64,000 bases of DNA from Podospora bellae-mahoneyi (taxonomy: Eukaryota > Ascomycota > Sordariomycetes > Sordariales > Podosporaceae), in NCBI RefSeq assembly GCF_035222275.1, contig NW_026946359.1:2790001-2854000 (forward strand), given 5' to 3'. Made by a program: the position numbers and the translations under genes. Under the pieces are notes generated by a model. It saw only the letters and a program-made list of their open reading frames with translations. It ran no database searches and was not told the origin of the DNA. Below, piece by piece: positions 62,418 to 64,000 of this stretch (position 1 is the stretch's first letter; the number at the start of each line of letters is the position of its first letter).

Positions 62418-64000
62418 CGCTTCCCTAAAACGGCCACAAATCCACTTAAACGGGCAGCGGCGGCGGGCCTTTCGGCAGGCAACGACGCACCTACCAACGG
62501 TTGGTTTTGGTTGTGTTGGCGGGAGGGGTGCGGTCACCTGTCACCCGATCAAAAGCTACAACCACAGCCTGTTCCTGGTCGTGTCACCCAGGGGCTGCTA
62601 GGTTGTTTGAAATGATAGTTTGATCGGATTTTTGAGTGTGGGATAGGTCAAAAGAGATGGGTCTTTTGTTTTGTCCGACTGTTGGGCTCTGGATAATAAT
62701 CTACCGACCGTTACAACCACAGGGCAGTTGGGCGTTCGTTGGCCTGCGGCCCCTCCAAGTCAACCGTCTGCAATGGTACCCCAGCCGCAAACGGGAAGTA
62801 AAGCTTCAGGATCGATATTTCGGAAATGAATGAACAAAGGTAAACAACAAACAAGTAGATGAACGAGCCGCTGCTGGATCAGAGATTACATCCTTCAGAG
62901 GCATGGCTGGCTGTTCGATATCTTTGCATATCCTTGGGGTGGTTCGTGCTGCTGTCGAGAGAAGAGAAGCAACCAAGATCACCCACCGTGGGCAAGCCTC
63001 AAAGACTACCAACTCTAGTTTATATATCCTGCAGTCCCTCCCCTACCATTCCAACGGGGACTTACCACCATCTCCATGGTCCCCGGGTGAATGGGGTTTG
63101 GGTTTCTGGTTTTCCACCTTGCTTGTACGTACATATAACTACCCACACCAGCACACTACACTATGCACATCCGGGGAGCATAAGCGGATGGGCAGTGATG
63201 ATCCCCCCGAACCGCCCCCATGGACCCCCTCCCTTTTCACCACCGCCCAACCGAACTGGCACGCACACACACCTTGGGATGGATAGGTAACTTGATTTGA
63301 GCAATCTTGGTCTCCATTACCGGCGTTGCATCGGGTTGGTATAGCTCGTACGATGTATACCCTCCTACCTTCACAATCGAAAGGATTCGACCACCTACTT
63401 CTGTACGGAGTGTTTAGACAGAGCTATCCCCAGGTTGAGTTGCAGATGCGAGGTGCTGATCCCATGCTGGGTGGCCACCCTTGATGGGCTGAAAATTCAC
63501 AGCTTGTTGGGGTGAGACATGTTTCTTCACAAGCGGCCGTCTTCTTCTATGGTGTAGAGTGGAGTTCGGGATAGTGTTGGAGTGTGAATAAGGGTCCCTT
63601 TCAAGCTTGCTAGTCGCCAAGCCCGATGGGCATAGCGGGCATGACTCCATGAGGGGTAATGACGATGTGTTCCCGGATCCGATGCGACGGTCTTTGACTA
63701 CACTATGCTTTTGACAAAACGGCGGTTAGGTATTCCCGGTTCTTGAAGAAGGACCACTTCACCACATGATCGCAGTTGTCCAGGGACCTTCAACCAGGAG
63801 AATAAATCCTCAAGGTGGTGACACGGCATGTGTGTGCAACTGCCGGAGGTGTAGTACCGCGGTTTGCTTTCCTGGCTCCGATCTCGACATATACTGGTTT
63901 TGTTTCCCTTAACACCATGAACCTGGAAGTTATATCGGATGGTGTATGTATGCATTCTTGCGCGTGTTGTGTGAGTGGGACCTGCAAAATGCAGGTTCAA
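62418..64000. other. Gene-free right edge, upstream of ATG22
   Basis: The first few hundred bases are the ATG22 promoter and leader. The remainder shows no coding region with recognisable content on either strand; an open frame reaching the window edge (63698-64000, -) lacks any familiar feature. A gene beginning outside the window cannot be excluded. Confidence 0.5.

Noticed and set aside
63698-64000. Open - strand frame of 100 codons reaching the right edge
   Set aside because: No familiar residues, no splice context and mixed composition; insufficient to call a partial gene.

Overview
The window is nuclear DNA of a filamentous ascomycete, most likely a Sordariomycete close to the Sordariales (Podospora/Chaetomium/Neurospora type). 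The evidence is short GT-AG introns of about 50-130 bases, compact protein genes on both strands, pyrimidine-rich leaders, fungal-only families (eisosome protein, Scp3-like protein, DUF7053-like protein, COX17 and PXR1 with filamentous-fungal exon structures) and TTAGGG-type telomere-like motifs. I see no prophage, CRISPR, insertion sequence or recognisable transposon. Exon limits were worked out by hand from splice signals and reading-frame continuity, and each listed model closes in frame.

Layout: 0.7-4 kb, a small secreted cysteine-rich protein and an F-box protein. 4-15 kb is gene-poor: a Scp3-like Ser-rich protein (-), a 5-kb gene-free stretch, and a 923-aa BTB protein (-). 16-24.9 kb: PXR1 (-), an orphan coiled-coil protein (+), COX17 (-), TEL2 (-) and UBA3 (+). 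25.4-29.1 kb: RPC40 (-) divergent from the complex I 49-kDa subunit (+). 30-34.6 kb: an unrecognised Cys-motif protein (-) flanked on each side by a degenerate 21-base-period repeat array, in a gene-poor area. 34.6-49 kb: COQ6 (-), a DUF7053-like gene (+), a germinal-centre kinase (+), SUA5 (+), RET3/zeta-COP (-), MCM4 (+) and a PilB-like eisosome protein (-). 49-52.7 kb: a His-rich small protein (-), tRNA-Val(AAC) (-) and OST1 (-). 52.9-55.5 kb: an interrupted, low-complexity reading frame that looks fast-evolving or decayed. 56-64 kb: long microsatellites, a BAH-PHD chromatin protein (-) resembling the Polycomb effector EPR-1, and ATG22 (-).

Most genes are unrelated housekeeping genes: replication licensing (MCM4), PIKK maturation (TEL2), NEDD8 activation (UBA3), pol I/III (RPC40), respiration and ubiquinone (49-kDa subunit, COX17, COQ6), tRNA t6A (SUA5), N-glycosylation (OST1), COPI (RET3), ribosome and telomerase (PXR1), and vacuolar efflux (ATG22). 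They are often paired head to head. No biosynthetic cluster is evident.

The most noteworthy signals are: a 6-base micro-exon in ATG22; a PHD finger whose last CxxC pair lies about 174 residues from the rest; a duplicated LHExGxCxC motif in an unrecognised protein, with 21-base repeat arrays on both sides of its gene; a recurrent within-gene switch from C-rich to G-rich coding strand; and the interrupted reading frame at 52.9-55.5 kb.
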